Shown here: positions 14,811 to 22,892 of the stretch, piece after piece
How the letters are laid out: the number at the start of each line of letters is the position of its first letter
Numbering within the stretch: the first letter of the stretch is position 1
Assembly (NCBI GenBank): GCA_018240865.1
Contig: JAFEEY010000051.1
Coordinates: 1 to 37,556 of the forward strand
Reading direction: 5' to 3'
Source: Pseudomonadota bacterium
GTDB lineage: Bacteria; Pseudomonadota; Alphaproteobacteria; Sphingomonadales; Sphingomonadaceae
Length of the DNA: 37,556 nt
Notes under the pieces: model-generated
What the model was told of the DNA's origin: nothing
Database searches by the model: none
What the model saw: only the letters and a program-made list of their open reading frames with translations
Program-made: the position numbers and the translations under genes

Positions 14811-16139
14811 TCAGAATTCGCGGCTGAGCGCGAACTCCACGCGGGTGCGCTTGAAATCGTAGATCGGGATCGTCGAATCGCTGCGGCTGTGGATCACGCG
14901 CACCAGCGGGGCGAGGCCGCGCCAGCTGAAGCGGCGCAGGATCAGGCCGGCAGTGATATCCAGCCTTTTGTCGTCGCGCGTCTTGCCGAACAACGGGTCC
15001 GGCCCGTCGGCGCGTAGGCGGAAGCCGCTCAGCTGGATGAAGCCCAATTGCTTGCCGAAGGCGCGGCTGGCGAGCAGGTCGATGCCGCCGCTGGTCGTCG
15101 ACAGGAAATCATATTTCGCATCCTGCCGGGTCGCGCGGACCGCGATGCGGGTGCTGAAGCGCGGACTAAAGGCGCGGTCATAGGCGACGTTCAGATCGGC
15201 GAGCACGCCGTTCTGGATCGGCACCTTCGCGTAATTGCTCTGCAGGATCGTGAGTTCGCTTTCGACCTGGCTGACCCGGTCGAGCGGCTTCAGCAGGTTC
15301 AGCGAGCCGCCATAGCTTTCGGAATAAAGATCGCCGCCGAACCAGCGCCGCTGGGCAATGGCAGCCGGGCGCACGCGCGCGCCGCCCAGATGGAATTCGG
15401 GGCCCGAGGCGAGCGTCAGCACGACATCGTTGAAGCGCGACTTGCCGTAGAGATCGGCACGCACCGAGGCGCGGCTGAGCAGGTCCACCTTGTCGCCGAG
15501 CTTGCCGCGCGCGAAGCCCTGGAGCGAGGTCGAGAAGCCGACGCCGGATGTGGCCCGGGCGTCGCGGTCCAGCGTCAGGGGAGCGACGACCGTATCGACG
15601 CGCTCCTGGCTCGTCGCGCGATTGATGTTGCTGTCGGGCGCGACGGCGATCTCGACCGCGCCGCCGATCGTGCGGCTGGAGCGGAGCGCGGTCGCGAACC
15701 GGTCGACCACGCGGGCGACGTCTTCGGGCAGGCCGGTAGCGCCGGCGCGGCGCAGCTCCCGCCGCGCGCCCGCTTCGTCGCCGGTCGCGGCAAGCAGGCG
15801 GGCCAGCTCGAGCCGCGGACGGCCGGCATGGGGCTTTTCGTCGAGCAAAGCCTTCAGCCACTCGATCGCGCCCTGCCGGTCGCCCTGCGCCTCGCGCAGA
15901 ATCGAGAGACGGAAGCGCGCTTCCGCGCGATAGTCCGAATCGGGATCGCGAGTCAGGCCCTTCAGCAGCGCCTCCGCATCGGCGAACCGCTTCTCCGCCG
16001 CGTAGCGATCGGCAAGGGCAAAGACCTGCTCTGCCGAGAGCTGGGTCACCCGGCCCTGCGCGCCGCCGGCCGGCACTTGCTGGGCAAGCGCCGGGCCTGC
16101 AATGCAGGCGAGCAACACGACGGAGGCGATACGCAACAC
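14811..16139 (-). CDS. Slam-type outer-membrane lipoprotein translocon (TPR + beta-barrel)
   Basis: Surface lipoprotein assembly modulators (DUF560 family) move lipoproteins across the outer membrane to the cell surface. This 442-residue protein starts with GTG at 16139, which gives a good signal peptide (LRIASVVLLACIAGPALAQQ). Residues about 30-150 form TPR-like helix pairs (FADAEALLKGLTRDPDSDYR, AIEWLKALLDEKPHAGRP). The remaining 290 residues are amphipathic beta-strands of a barrel, ending in a C-terminal aromatic residue (EFALSREF), the normal outer-membrane insertion signal. The size fits Slam (around 480). The gene lies 35 nt downstream of a lipoprotein gene with a barrel-like domain on the same strand, the usual Slam-substrate arrangement. 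Alternative: a generic tetratricopeptide porin-like protein. Confidence 0.75.
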   Translation of the reverse strand: MLRIASVVLLACIAGPALAQQVPAGGAQGRVTQLSAEQVFALADRYAAEKRFADAEALLKGLTRDPDSDYRAEARFRLSILREAQGDRQGAIEWLKALLDEKPHAGRPRLELARLLAATGDEAGARRELRRAGATGLPEDVARVVDRFATALRSSRTIGGAVEIAVAPDSNINRATSQERVDTVVAPLTLDRDARATSGVGFSTSLQGFARGKLGDKVDLLSRASVRADLYGKSRFNDVVLTLASGPEFHLGGARVRPAAIAQRRWFGGDLYSESYGGSLNLLKPLDRVSQVESELTILQSNYAKVPIQNGVLADLNVAYDRAFSPRFSTRIAVRATRQDAKYDFLSTTSGGIDLLASRAFGKQLGFIQLSGFRLRADGPDPLFGKTRDDKRLDITAGLILRRFSWRGLAPLVRVIHSRSDSTIPIYDFKRTRVEFALSREF

Positions 16140-16174
16140 GAACTCATCGCCCCTTGTCGGCGGAAGACTGGGAA

Positions 16175-17431
16175 CTATTGGGCCTTGCCCACAACCGCGC
16201 CCGTCGCGGCGGCGCCTGGCGCGGTCAGGCTGAAAGTATAACCGACTTCCTGACCCGCGGGTCCGAAAAAGGCGCCTTTGAAACCGCCGGTATAGACATT
16301 GCCGTCGCCCGCCGCGCCGACTTGCGCGAACGTGCCGCTGAACCCGCCGCCCAGCGCCGCGATCGTGCCGGTGCCGTCGAAACGCCCAAAGGCCAGAGGC
16401 GCGTTGGTGACGACGTTGGTGCCGGCAAGGTCGATCGTTGTCGCGACCGTCTTGGCTCCGAAATCGGCGGTGAAGCTGCTGGTGCCGGCCAGCGAATAGA
16501 CGCCGTTTGGATTGGCCCACAGCCCGTCGACGATCGTCGTGTACGAGCCGGAGCCCGTGCTCGGCTGGTTGGCCGCCTGGCGGATGCCATAGACGAAAAA
16601 CTGTTCGGTCACGTCGAGCGTGGCGCCGTTGTCGGTCACGCGCTGCCATGCGCCGTAACTGACATAAGACAATGCCATGCGGCTGTTGGACGCGCCCGGA
16701 TTGAACAGCACCAGATCATCGGACACGGACCCCGATGTTTTGTTATAGGCGGTAATGGCCGCATTGCTGCCGGTGATATCGGACGGCGCGAAGCTCTGCG
16801 TCAGGCCGTTCGCATCGCGCACCGTATAGGCGCCGGTCGCCGCATTGTAGGCGAGCGAGACTCCGCCCCCGAAATCGGTGCCTGAGCCGGACGCTGCCGA
16901 AGTGCTGCCGTCGAGCTTGCTGACCGTGGCTGTCATGCGCCCGCCAGCCGCCGCGAACGTCTCGCTCACCGACAAAGGAAGAATCGTGTTCGATGTCGGA
17001 GTGGGCGTGGGCGTCGGCGTCGGGGTTGGCGCGGGCGTCGGAGCCGGGGTTGGAGTGGGCGTAGGCGCCGGAGTCGGCGTAGGCGTTGGAGCAGGTGTCG
17101 GAGTCGGAGTCGGCGTGGGTGTCGGAGCCGGGGTTGGAGTGGGCGTGGGCGCCGGAGTCGGCGTAGGCGTTGGAGCAGGTGTCGGAGTCGGTGCGGGCGT
17201 CGGCGTCGGGGTAGGAGTCGGCGTCGGCGCCGGAGTCGGCGTAGGCGTTGGCGCCGGTGTTGGAGTCGGTGCGGGCGTCGGCGTCGGGGTCGGAGTAGGC
17301 GAGGGCGTCGGGGTAGGCGTCGGTGCGGGCGCGCCGGTGCCGCCCGCCGAGCCGACGCCCGTGCCGCCGCCACCACATGCGGCAAGCGCAAGCCCGAGGC
17401 TTAAAACACACGAATTCCGGAGCTTACGCAT
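16175..17431 (-). CDS. Surface lipoprotein, probable Slam substrate, with Pro-Thr linker
   Basis: A protein of 418 residues with a type II signal: basic start, hydrophobic stretch and lipobox LAAC (Cys19). After a Gly-rich stretch comes a remarkable linker of Pro-Thr and Ala-Pro-Thr units (about residues 34-146), which would hold the folded part away from the membrane. The C-terminal 270 residues are beta-rich and Gly/Thr/Ala-rich; the last 120 ([59 protein letters not shown]) look like the small eight-stranded barrel of TbpB-like proteins, where a G-x-F-x-G-x-F-F-G-P motif is typical. Such barrels are the recognition element of Slam substrates. The gene precedes the Slam gene by 35 nt. The ligand is unknown; no TonB receptor or iron-box is visible nearby. 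Confidence 0.75.
   Translation of the reverse strand: MRKLRNSCVLSLGLALAACGGGGTGVGSAGGTGAPAPTPTPTPSPTPTPTPTPAPTPTPAPTPTPTPAPTPTPTPTPTPAPTPTPAPTPTPTPAPTPTPTPAPTPTPTPTPTPAPTPTPTPAPTPTPTPAPTPAPTPTPTPTPTPTSNTILPLSVSETFAAAGGRMTATVSKLDGSTSAASGSGTDFGGGVSLAYNAATGAYTVRDANGLTQSFAPSDITGSNAAITAYNKTSGSVSDDLVLFNPGASNSRMALSYVSYGAWQRVTDNGATLDVTEQFFVYGIRQAANQPSTGSGSYTTIVDGLWANPNGVYSLAGTSSFTADFGAKTVATTIDLAGTNVVTNAPLAFGRFDGTGTIAALGGGFSGTFAQVGAAGDGNVYTGGFKGAFFGPAGQEVGYTFSLTAPGAAATGAVVGKAQ
16994..17332. repeat. Pro-Thr-coding minisatellite
   Basis: About 340 bp of GT/GC-rich hexamer-like units (top strand GGCGTC/GGAGTC variants) encode the Pro-Thr linker of the lipoprotein. Within it, 17037-17107 and 17121-17191 are 71-bp copies differing at one base, offset by 84 bp (28 codons), a sign of recent in-frame tandem duplication. 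The repeat can change length without breaking the frame whenever the unit count changes in multiples of 3 bp. Confidence 0.9.
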
Positions 17432-17513
17432 GACTCGCTACCCTGCAGGAAACTGTTCGATGCGTTAAGGATAGCTGTTCACGGTTGACGGTCCGTAAAC
17501 GAACGCAAGGCCT

Positions 17514-19025
17514 TCAGGCGGTGCGCAGAGCTTTTTGCCGGCGGCGCTGCACCGACGAGCCAAGCCCGATCGCTTCGCGATATTTGGCGACCGTGCGCCG
17601 CGCGATGTCGAAGCCTTTGGCGCGGAGCAGATCGACGAGCGTGTCATCGGACAAGATCGCGTCGGCTTCCTCTGCCGCGATCAGCGCCTTGATCGCGCTC
17701 TTCACTGCCTCGGCAGAGACGGCTTCGCCGCCATCGGCGGACTGGATGCCCGAGGTGAAGAAATATTTCAGCTCGAACAGACCGCGCGCGCAGCTCATAT
17801 ATTTGTTGGAAGTGACGCGGCTGACGGTCGATTCATGCATGCCGATGGCTTCCGCGATCTGGCGCAGCGTCAGCGGCTTCAGATGCTCGATCCCGCGCAG
17901 GAAAAAGGCTTCCTGCTGCTTCACAATCTCGGTCGCGACCTTGATGATCGTGCGCTGGCGCTGGTCCAAGGCCTTGATCAGCCAATTGGCGCTATTCAGG
18001 CAATCGGTCAGCCAGGCACGCGAGGCCTTGTTGTTCGGACCCGACGACAGCTCGGCATAATAGCTGCGGTTGACGAGCAGGCGCGGCAGAGTCGCCGAAT
18101 TGATCTCGATCGCCCAGCCGATCGGCCGCTTGGCCACGAAAATGTCAGGCACCACGGTCTCTGTCCGCGCCGCGCCGAATTTCAGGCCCGGCTTCGGATC
18201 ATAGGCGCGCAGCTCGCGGATCATGTCCGCCAGATCCTCGTCATCGACCTGGCAGATGCGCTTCAGATTGGCGAGCTTGCCGGCCGCGAGCAGATCGAGA
18301 TTGGCGATCAGCCGCGCCATGCAGGGATCGTAGCGATCGGCTTCCTTCGCCTGCAGCGCCAGGCATTCGGCAAGGTCGCGCGCGCCGACACCGGTCGGGT
18401 CGAAGCCTTGCACGACAGACAGCACGCGCTCGACATCGGCAAGCGGCACGGCGAGGCGCTGGGCGATCTCGGCAAGGTCGCCGGTCAGATAGCCGGTCTC
18501 GTCGATCTGGCCGATGATCTGGATCGCGATCAGTTCGTCGCGGCCCGAAAGCTGTTCCCCGGCCTGGGCAAGCAAATGTTCTTGCAGCGTTTCGGCCTCG
18601 CCAGCAAAGCTGTCGAAGTCGATGCCGTCCTCGCCGGCGCCGCCTGAGGCTGTGCCGGTCAGGCCGAGCGTGCCGTCGAGGCCATAAGTGTCGCCAGGCC
18701 CGTCATGGTGGAAGGTCTCCGCGACCAGATCGACGTCGAGTGGCGAATCGGCGACGCCGTCGCCATGTTCCACCAGCCGGTCGGCGGTGACGGGCTCGGG
18801 CGCCTCCTCGCCGGTCCATTCGTCGGGCTCGAACTCGCGCGCTTCCTCGGGCGCGCGCTCATCGGCTCCGGCTTCCAAGAGCGGGTTCTTCTCCAGCTCC
18901 TCGGCGATGAAGCTTTCGATTTCCAGGTTCGACAGCGCCAGCAGCTTGATCGCCTGCTGCAATTGTGGCGTCATCACCAGCGATTGCGACTGGCGCAGAT
19001 CGAGGCGCGGCGCGAGGGAGGCCAT
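17514..19025 (-). CDS. rpoN: RNA polymerase sigma-54 factor
   Basis: Sigma-54 directs RNA polymerase to -24/-12 promoters that need AAA+ activators. The protein has 503 residues from the ATG at 19025. Region I is glutamine- and leucine-rich (QSLVMTPQLQQAIKLLALSN), followed by an acidic region II (about residues 50-110), the core-binding domain (VLSVVQGFDPTGVGARDLAE), the HTH domain (TLRQIAEAIGMHESTVSRVT) and the C-terminal RpoN box ARRTVAKYRE. The family order and length are normal. It lies downstream of lptB on the same strand, the conserved arrangement in proteobacteria, although a 91-bp gap containing a palindromic repeat separates the two, so expression may be partly uncoupled. Starts upstream of 19025 would run through the repeat and into lptB and are rejected. 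Confidence 0.95.
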   Translation of the reverse strand: MASLAPRLDLRQSQSLVMTPQLQQAIKLLALSNLEIESFIAEELEKNPLLEAGADERAPEEAREFEPDEWTGEEAPEPVTADRLVEHGDGVADSPLDVDLVAETFHHDGPGDTYGLDGTLGLTGTASGGAGEDGIDFDSFAGEAETLQEHLLAQAGEQLSGRDELIAIQIIGQIDETGYLTGDLAEIAQRLAVPLADVERVLSVVQGFDPTGVGARDLAECLALQAKEADRYDPCMARLIANLDLLAAGKLANLKRICQVDDEDLADMIRELRAYDPKPGLKFGAARTETVVPDIFVAKRPIGWAIEINSATLPRLLVNRSYYAELSSGPNNKASRAWLTDCLNSANWLIKALDQRQRTIIKVATEIVKQQEAFFLRGIEHLKPLTLRQIAEAIGMHESTVSRVTSNKYMSCARGLFELKYFFTSGIQSADGGEAVSAEAVKSAIKALIAAEEADAILSDDTLVDLLRAKGFDIARRTVAKYREAIGLGSSVQRRRQKALRTA

Positions 19026-19036
19026 TGGCCCTACCT

Positions 19037-19107
19037 CGTCATCGCGAGGAGCGCAGCGAGGTGGCGATCCAGTGGCACTGGATTGCGTCGCTCCGCTCGC
19101 AATGACG
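19037..19107. repeat. Intergenic palindromic repeat, family A, copy 1
   Basis: An imperfect inverted repeat with outer arms CGTCATCGCGAG...CTCGCAATGACG and inner arms around GCGATCCAG/CTGGATTGC. It lies between rpoN and lptB. A second copy with the same arms but a different centre lies at 22810-22890. It behaves like a REP-type element and could form a strong hairpin in the lptB-rpoN transcript. Confidence 0.85.
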
Positions 19108-19116
19108 GATGCTGGG

Positions 19117-19896
19117 TCACAGCTCGAAATGCTCGCCCAGATACAGGCGGCGCACATTCTCGTCCGCGACCAGCGCCTCGGGGCTGCCGGCGAACAGCAC
19201 GCGACCGTCATAGATGATGCAGGCGCGGTCGACGATGTCGAGCGTCTCGCGGACATTGTGATCGGTGATCAGCACGCCGATGCCACGATCCTTCAGCTGG
19301 CAGACCAGATCGCGGATATCGGCGATCGAGATCGGGTCGATGCCGGCGAACGGTTCGTCCATCAGGATGATCGACGGGTTGGCGGCCAATGCGCGGGCGA
19401 TCTCGCAGCGCCGACGCTCGCCGCCCGACAGGCCCATCGCCGGCGCGTTGCGCAGGCGGGTCAGGCCGAATTCGTCGAGCAATTGCTCCAGCCGTTCGGC
19501 GCGCGCCGTCTTGTCCGGCTCCGACAGCTCCAGCACGGCGAGAATATTGTTCTCGACCGAAAGGCCGCGAAAGATTGAGGTTTCCTGCGGCAGATAGCCG
19601 AGCCCCAGGATCGCGCGGCGATACATGGGCAGGCCGGTGATATCGAGCCCGTCGAGCATGATGCGGCCCGAATCGGGCTTCACCAGCCCCATCACCGAAT
19701 AGAAGCAGGTCGTCTTGCCGGCGCCGTTGGGCCCGAGCAGACCGACGACCTCGCCGCGTTCGACCGCGAGCGACACGTCCGACAGAACGACGCGCTTGTC
19801 ATAGGCCTTGGCGATCGAAACCACGGCGAGGCCGTTGCCGACCTGCGGCGCCGGGCCGGGTGCGATGGGCGCGATGATAGTGGCGACGTCGTTCAT
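19117..19896 (-). CDS. lptB: LPS export ABC transporter ATPase LptB
   Basis: The cytoplasmic ATPase that, with LptF and LptG, powers extraction of lipopolysaccharide from the inner membrane and its transfer along the LptC-LptA bridge. It has 259 residues from the ATG at 19896, with Walker A GPNGAGKTT (55-63), the Q-loop in LGYLPQETSIF, signature LSGGERRRCEIAR, Walker B IILMDEPFAGID and the H-loop in LITDHNVRETL. The LSGGERRR form and the LPQETSIFRGLSVE segment are hallmarks of LptB. The first 22 residues are an extra Pro/Ala-rich stretch, so a shorter start is conceivable. It sits in the block rnd-lptC-lptA-lptB-rpoN, 112 nt after lptA. Confidence 0.95.
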   Translation of the reverse strand: MNDVATIIAPIAPGPAPQVGNGLAVVSIAKAYDKRVVLSDVSLAVERGEVVGLLGPNGAGKTTCFYSVMGLVKPDSGRIMLDGLDITGLPMYRRAILGLGYLPQETSIFRGLSVENNILAVLELSEPDKTARAERLEQLLDEFGLTRLRNAPAMGLSGGERRRCEIARALAANPSIILMDEPFAGIDPISIADIRDLVCQLKDRGIGVLITDHNVRETLDIVDRACIIYDGRVLFAGSPEALVADENVRRLYLGEHFEL

Positions 19897-20008
19897 GCCG
19901 GCTCCGGCTGCTCGCAGATTAGGGTTATTGATCGGTAAAGATCGGCGGTTTGGCAAGCTTTGTGCATGGGAGGCGACGCGCTTCCGCGATGAAGCGAGGC
20001 CGAAGCGC

Positions 20009-20560
20009 TCAATTGCCCTTGCGCTGGGGTACCGAGAAGCGGCCGGTCACGCGCCCGCCGGTGCCACCCGAGATAGTGCCGGGCGCGCCGCCACCGACCG
20101 CCGAGCCGTCGACCACCGCGCGGCCGCTGTCCAGATTGATCACCAGCCGGCCGCCGCGCACGGTGTTGGCGCCCTGTTCCAGCGTGACGCCACCCAGCAT
20201 CGTGATCTGGCGGCGGTTGAGATCGTAGATCGCGAATTGTCCGCGCGCCGTCTCGCTGGGCGAACGGACGACGACCCCGCCTGCGGCATCCAGCCGCTCG
20301 ATCTGGACGCCGCCGTCATTGCCCTGGCGATTGGCATAAGCGACGGTGAGTCGCGCCGCGGTCAGCGTCATTTCCGCCTGCTGCACCCGGACATTGCCGG
20401 TGAACATCGCGCGGTCGGCGCGGTCCTGCACTTCGATCCGGTCCGCTTCCACATCGACCGGGGCATTGGTGTTGTGGTTCTTGAGCGCCTGCGCGACCAA
20501 GGGCGCAGCCAAGGCCAGCGCCGCACCGAAACAGCTTCCCAGGATCAGACGCCGGATCAT
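20009..20560 (-). CDS. lptA: LPS transport periplasmic protein LptA (OstA-like)
   Basis: A periplasmic bridge protein for lipopolysaccharide. It has 183 residues with a signal peptide (LILGSCFGAALALAAPLVAQA) and one OstA/LptA beta-jellyroll. The fold is marked by VDVEADRIEVQDRADRAMFT, GNVRVQQAEMTLTAARLTVAY and TMLGGVTLEQGANTVRGGRL. The C-terminus is Gly-rich and polar, followed by a basic tail. It overlaps lptC by 4 nt and precedes lptB, so the three export components are made together. Length and domain match the family. Confidence 0.93.
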   Translation of the reverse strand: MIRRLILGSCFGAALALAAPLVAQALKNHNTNAPVDVEADRIEVQDRADRAMFTGNVRVQQAEMTLTAARLTVAYANRQGNDGGVQIERLDAAGGVVVRSPSETARGQFAIYDLNRRQITMLGGVTLEQGANTVRGGRLVINLDSGRAVVDGSAVGGGAPGTISGGTGGRVTGRFSVPQRKGN

Positions 20561-21204
20561 CGCGCTCCTCTGGCCGCTCCCTGCACGATGTGCAAGCGGG
20601 TCCGGCCGGTCAGGCGCACGATCCGCTGCGGCAGGTCGGCCGAAATCTGGCCGCCGCTGAAGGTTCCAAGCGGCATCCGGCCCTCGACCGCGCCCTGGCT
20701 CGCCATGGTCCGGCTCTTCAGATCGACATCGACATCGCGCGTGACGAGCCGGTAGCCGTCCGCCGACTGGTAAGTGACCGGCCCTTCGACCAGCACCTTT
20801 TCGGTATCCATATTGTAGCGGGCGCGATCGGCGCGGAGCAGCGCCGGTCCTTCGCGCATGGCGAGGCTGGCGGACAGATCCTGCATGTGCACGATCGGCT
20901 CGCGCGAAGTCTGCTGAACGGCGGAGCCGGCCTTGAGCGCGAAAGGCTGGCCTTTCGAATCCTCGCCGCGATACAGCGCCTCGGTCACGCGCATCCGTTC
21001 CCTGGCGACCTCGACCTTGTTTTTGTCCAGCACGAAGCTGAGCTCGCCCGCGATCGTCAGCGGGGCGATCGACATGAACGCGACCAGCGCGCCGATCGCC
21101 ATCGGCAGCAGCATCCTGAGCCAGCGGATGACGCGATCGTGGCTGCTGCCGGGCACGGCCCAGCGGCGGCGTTCGTCCTGGGACCGGATGGCCGCTTCAG
21201 ACAT
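20557..21204 (-). CDS. lptC: LPS export protein LptC
   Basis: A bitopic inner-membrane protein that receives lipopolysaccharide from LptB2FG and hands it to LptA. It has 215 residues from the ATG at 21204. One N-terminal membrane helix (LRMLLPMAIGALVAFMSIAP) is followed by a periplasmic jellyroll domain of the LptC type (LRADRARYNMDTEKVLVEGP, YRLVTRDVDVDLKSRTM, GTFSGGQISADLPQRIVRLT). The start codon overlaps the end of the RNase D gene by 8 nt, and the stop overlaps the lptA start by 4 nt, so the block is translationally coupled. Confidence 0.9.
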   Translation of the reverse strand: MSEAAIRSQDERRRWAVPGSSHDRVIRWLRMLLPMAIGALVAFMSIAPLTIAGELSFVLDKNKVEVARERMRVTEALYRGEDSKGQPFALKAGSAVQQTSREPIVHMQDLSASLAMREGPALLRADRARYNMDTEKVLVEGPVTYQSADGYRLVTRDVDVDLKSRTMASQGAVEGRMPLGTFSGGQISADLPQRIVRLTGRTRLHIVQGAARGAR

Positions 21205-21814
21205 GCGCGAAAATGTCGACCTCCGGCCAGCCGGCGAGATCGAGCCGGGCACGGTGCGGCAGGAAATCGAAACAGGCCTGGGCCAGCGCGGTGCGGCCTT
21301 CCCGCGCGAGACGCTTGTCGAGCTCGGTCTTCATCGCGTGGAGATAGCGCACGTCCGACGCGGCATAATCCTTTTGCGCATCGGAAAGCGTGGGCGCGCC
21401 CCAATCGGAGCTTTGCTGTTGCTTGGAGATTTCCTGGCCCAGCAGCTCGCGCACCAGATCTTTTAATCCGTGGCGATCGGTATAGGTGCGCACCAGCCGC
21501 GAGGCGATCTTGGTGCAATAGACGGGCGCCGCGGTGACGCCGAGATAGAGTTCGATCGCGGCGAGATCGAAGCGCGCGAAATGATAGAGCTTCAGCCGGC
21601 CGGGATCGGCGAGCACGGCCTTCAGGTTGGGCGCGTTATAGGCACTGCCGGGGCCGAAGCGGACCAGATGCTCGTCTCCGCGCCCGTCCGAAATCTGCAC
21701 GACGCAGAGCCGGTCGCGGTGCGATTGCAGCCCCATCGTCTCGGTATCGACAGCGACGGGGCCTTCGCCCAGCACCCCGGCCGGCAGATCTTCTTCGTGA
21801 AAATAAACTGTCAT
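21197..21814 (-). CDS. rnd: Ribonuclease D-family 3'-5' exonuclease
   Basis: A DEDD-type exonuclease that trims RNA 3' ends. It has 205 residues, shorter than E. coli RNase D because the C-terminal HRDC domains are lacking, as is usual for this alphaproteobacterial subfamily. Motif I is VAVDTETMGL, motif II is YHFARFDLAAI, and motif III is YAASDVRYLHAM with the Tyr of the DEDDy class. The ATG at 21814 begins the family-typical MTVYFHEEDLP; in-frame starts at 21829 and 21853 exist but give less typical N-termini. It is the first gene of the lpt block and is divergent from the cold-shock gene, with 209 nt between. Confidence 0.9.
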   Translation of the reverse strand: MTVYFHEEDLPAGVLGEGPVAVDTETMGLQSHRDRLCVVQISDGRGDEHLVRFGPGSAYNAPNLKAVLADPGRLKLYHFARFDLAAIELYLGVTAAPVYCTKIASRLVRTYTDRHGLKDLVRELLGQEISKQQQSSDWGAPTLSDAQKDYAASDVRYLHAMKTELDKRLAREGRTALAQACFDFLPHRARLDLAGWPEVDIFAHV

Positions 21815-22023
21815 AGGAAGGAAAGGCATAGGCGCGCCGCGCGTTACGCTCAATGGTGAAGGACGGCTTCACATCGCCTGTGGATTATTTCGTTCGCGGG
21901 GCATGCGATTCTTCGCTATGCAGAGTCGTGGGCGTGTCTATGGGGTATGCGTCTCTGGGGTCTGGCGCGCGCCCGGCGTGCAGGTTCTGACAAGGTCTTA
22001 AGACGGGCGACCGGAAGGCAAGA
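21815..22023. promoter_or_regulatory. Divergent intergenic region, probable long leader of the cold-shock gene
   Basis: These 209 nt separate the divergent rnd and cold-shock genes and must contain both promoters. The rightmost part has an AGGCAAGA sequence just ahead of the cold-shock ATG. Cold-shock genes often carry a long structured 5' leader, and the space allows one, but I see no motif that proves it. No confident -35/-10 pair was found. Confidence 0.35.
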
Positions 22024-22788
22024 ATGGGTTTCGATCGAGGAAAGCGTGGCGGTGGTCCGCGCGGCGGACGCGATAAGCGCGACGGTTTTGGTGACGAGAA
22101 TTACGGCGGTTACAACGAGTCCGGTGGCGGCCGCTATGGCGGCGGCGGCGGCTTCGGTGGCGGTGGCGGCGGCTTCGGCGCTCCCCGCGGCGGCGGCTTT
22201 GGCGGCGGCGGCGGTGGTTTCGGCGGCGGTGGCGGCGGCTTTGGCGGACCGCGCGGTGGCGGCATGCCCCAGCAGGTCATCGGCGAAGGCACCGGCGTTG
22301 TTAAATTCTTCAACGCGCAAAAGGGCTTCGGCTTCGTCGTGCGCGATGATGGCGGCGAGGATGTGTTCGTGCACATCTCCGCGGTGGAGCGCGCGGGCCT
22401 GACCGGCCTGGCCGAGGGTCAGCCGCTTGGCTTCACGCTCGTCGATCGTGGCGGCCGCGTTTCCGCGACCGATCTCAAGATCGAAGGCGAGCCGCTTCCA
22501 GTCACCAGCGGCGGCGGGGATCGTGGTGGCGATCGCGGCGGCGCCGGCGGCCCGCAGCGTCAGCTGACCGGCGAGAAGGCGACCGGAACGGTCAAATTCT
22601 TCAACGCCATGAAGGGCTTCGGCTTCATCCAGCGCGATGACGGCCAGCCGGATGCGTTCGTCCACATTTCCGCTGTCGAGCGGGCCGGCATGCCGACCCT
22701 CAACGAAGGCGACCGGCTCGAATTCGAGCTGGAAGTGGACCGCCGCGGCAAATATGCCGCAGTCAACCTGCAGCCGATGCAGTCGTAA
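22024..22788 (+). CDS. Double cold-shock-domain protein with Gly/Arg-rich N-terminus
   Basis: A single-strand RNA/DNA-binding protein of 254 residues. The first 82 residues are low-complexity: RGG/PRGG units and glycine runs broken by Phe (GGGGGFGGGGGGFGAPRGG), like disordered RNA-binding RGG regions. Two cold-shock domains follow. CSD1 (about 88-153) has VVKFFNAQKGFGFVV and DVFVHISAVERAG. CSD2 (about 185-250) has TVKFFNAMKGFGFIQ and AFVHISAVERAG. Both keep the RNP1 K-G-F-G-F and RNP2 F-V-H-I-S motifs. A second Gly/Asp/Arg linker joins them. Single-domain Csp proteins are around 70 residues, so this is a large two-domain form common in alphaproteobacteria, here with an unusually long glycine-rich head. 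It may chaperone RNA during cold or stress. Confidence 0.93.
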   Translation: MGFDRGKRGGGPRGGRDKRDGFGDENYGGYNESGGGRYGGGGGFGGGGGGFGAPRGGGFGGGGGGFGGGGGGFGGPRGGGMPQQVIGEGTGVVKFFNAQKGFGFVVRDDGGEDVFVHISAVERAGLTGLAEGQPLGFTLVDRGGRVSATDLKIEGEPLPVTSGGGDRGGDRGGAGGPQRQLTGEKATGTVKFFNAMKGFGFIQRDDGQPDAFVHISAVERAGMPTLNEGDRLEFELEVDRRGKYAAVNLQPMQS

Positions 22789-22809
22789 GTCCGATCGGAC
22801 AAATGGGTT

Positions 22810-22890
22810 CGTCATCGCGAGGCGCGAAGCGCCGTGGCGATCCAGCCGTCTGAGCTGGATTGCCGCGCCCCTGCGGGGCTCGCAATGACG
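22810..22890. repeat. Intergenic palindromic repeat, family A, copy 2
   Basis: This has the same outer arms as 19037-19107 (CGTCATCGCGAG...CTCGCAATGACG) and the shared GTGGCGATCCAG, with extra GC-rich inner pairing. It lies between the convergent cold-shock and DJ-1/PfpI genes, where it could act as a bidirectional terminator. Confidence 0.85.
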
Positions 22891-22892
22891 AC

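Noticed and set aside
16878..17468. Forward-strand frame encoding a Gly-Val repeat protein
   Set aside because: It is the antisense of the Pro-Thr-coding minisatellite; the reverse-strand frame has a lipobox, a start and a folded C-terminal domain.
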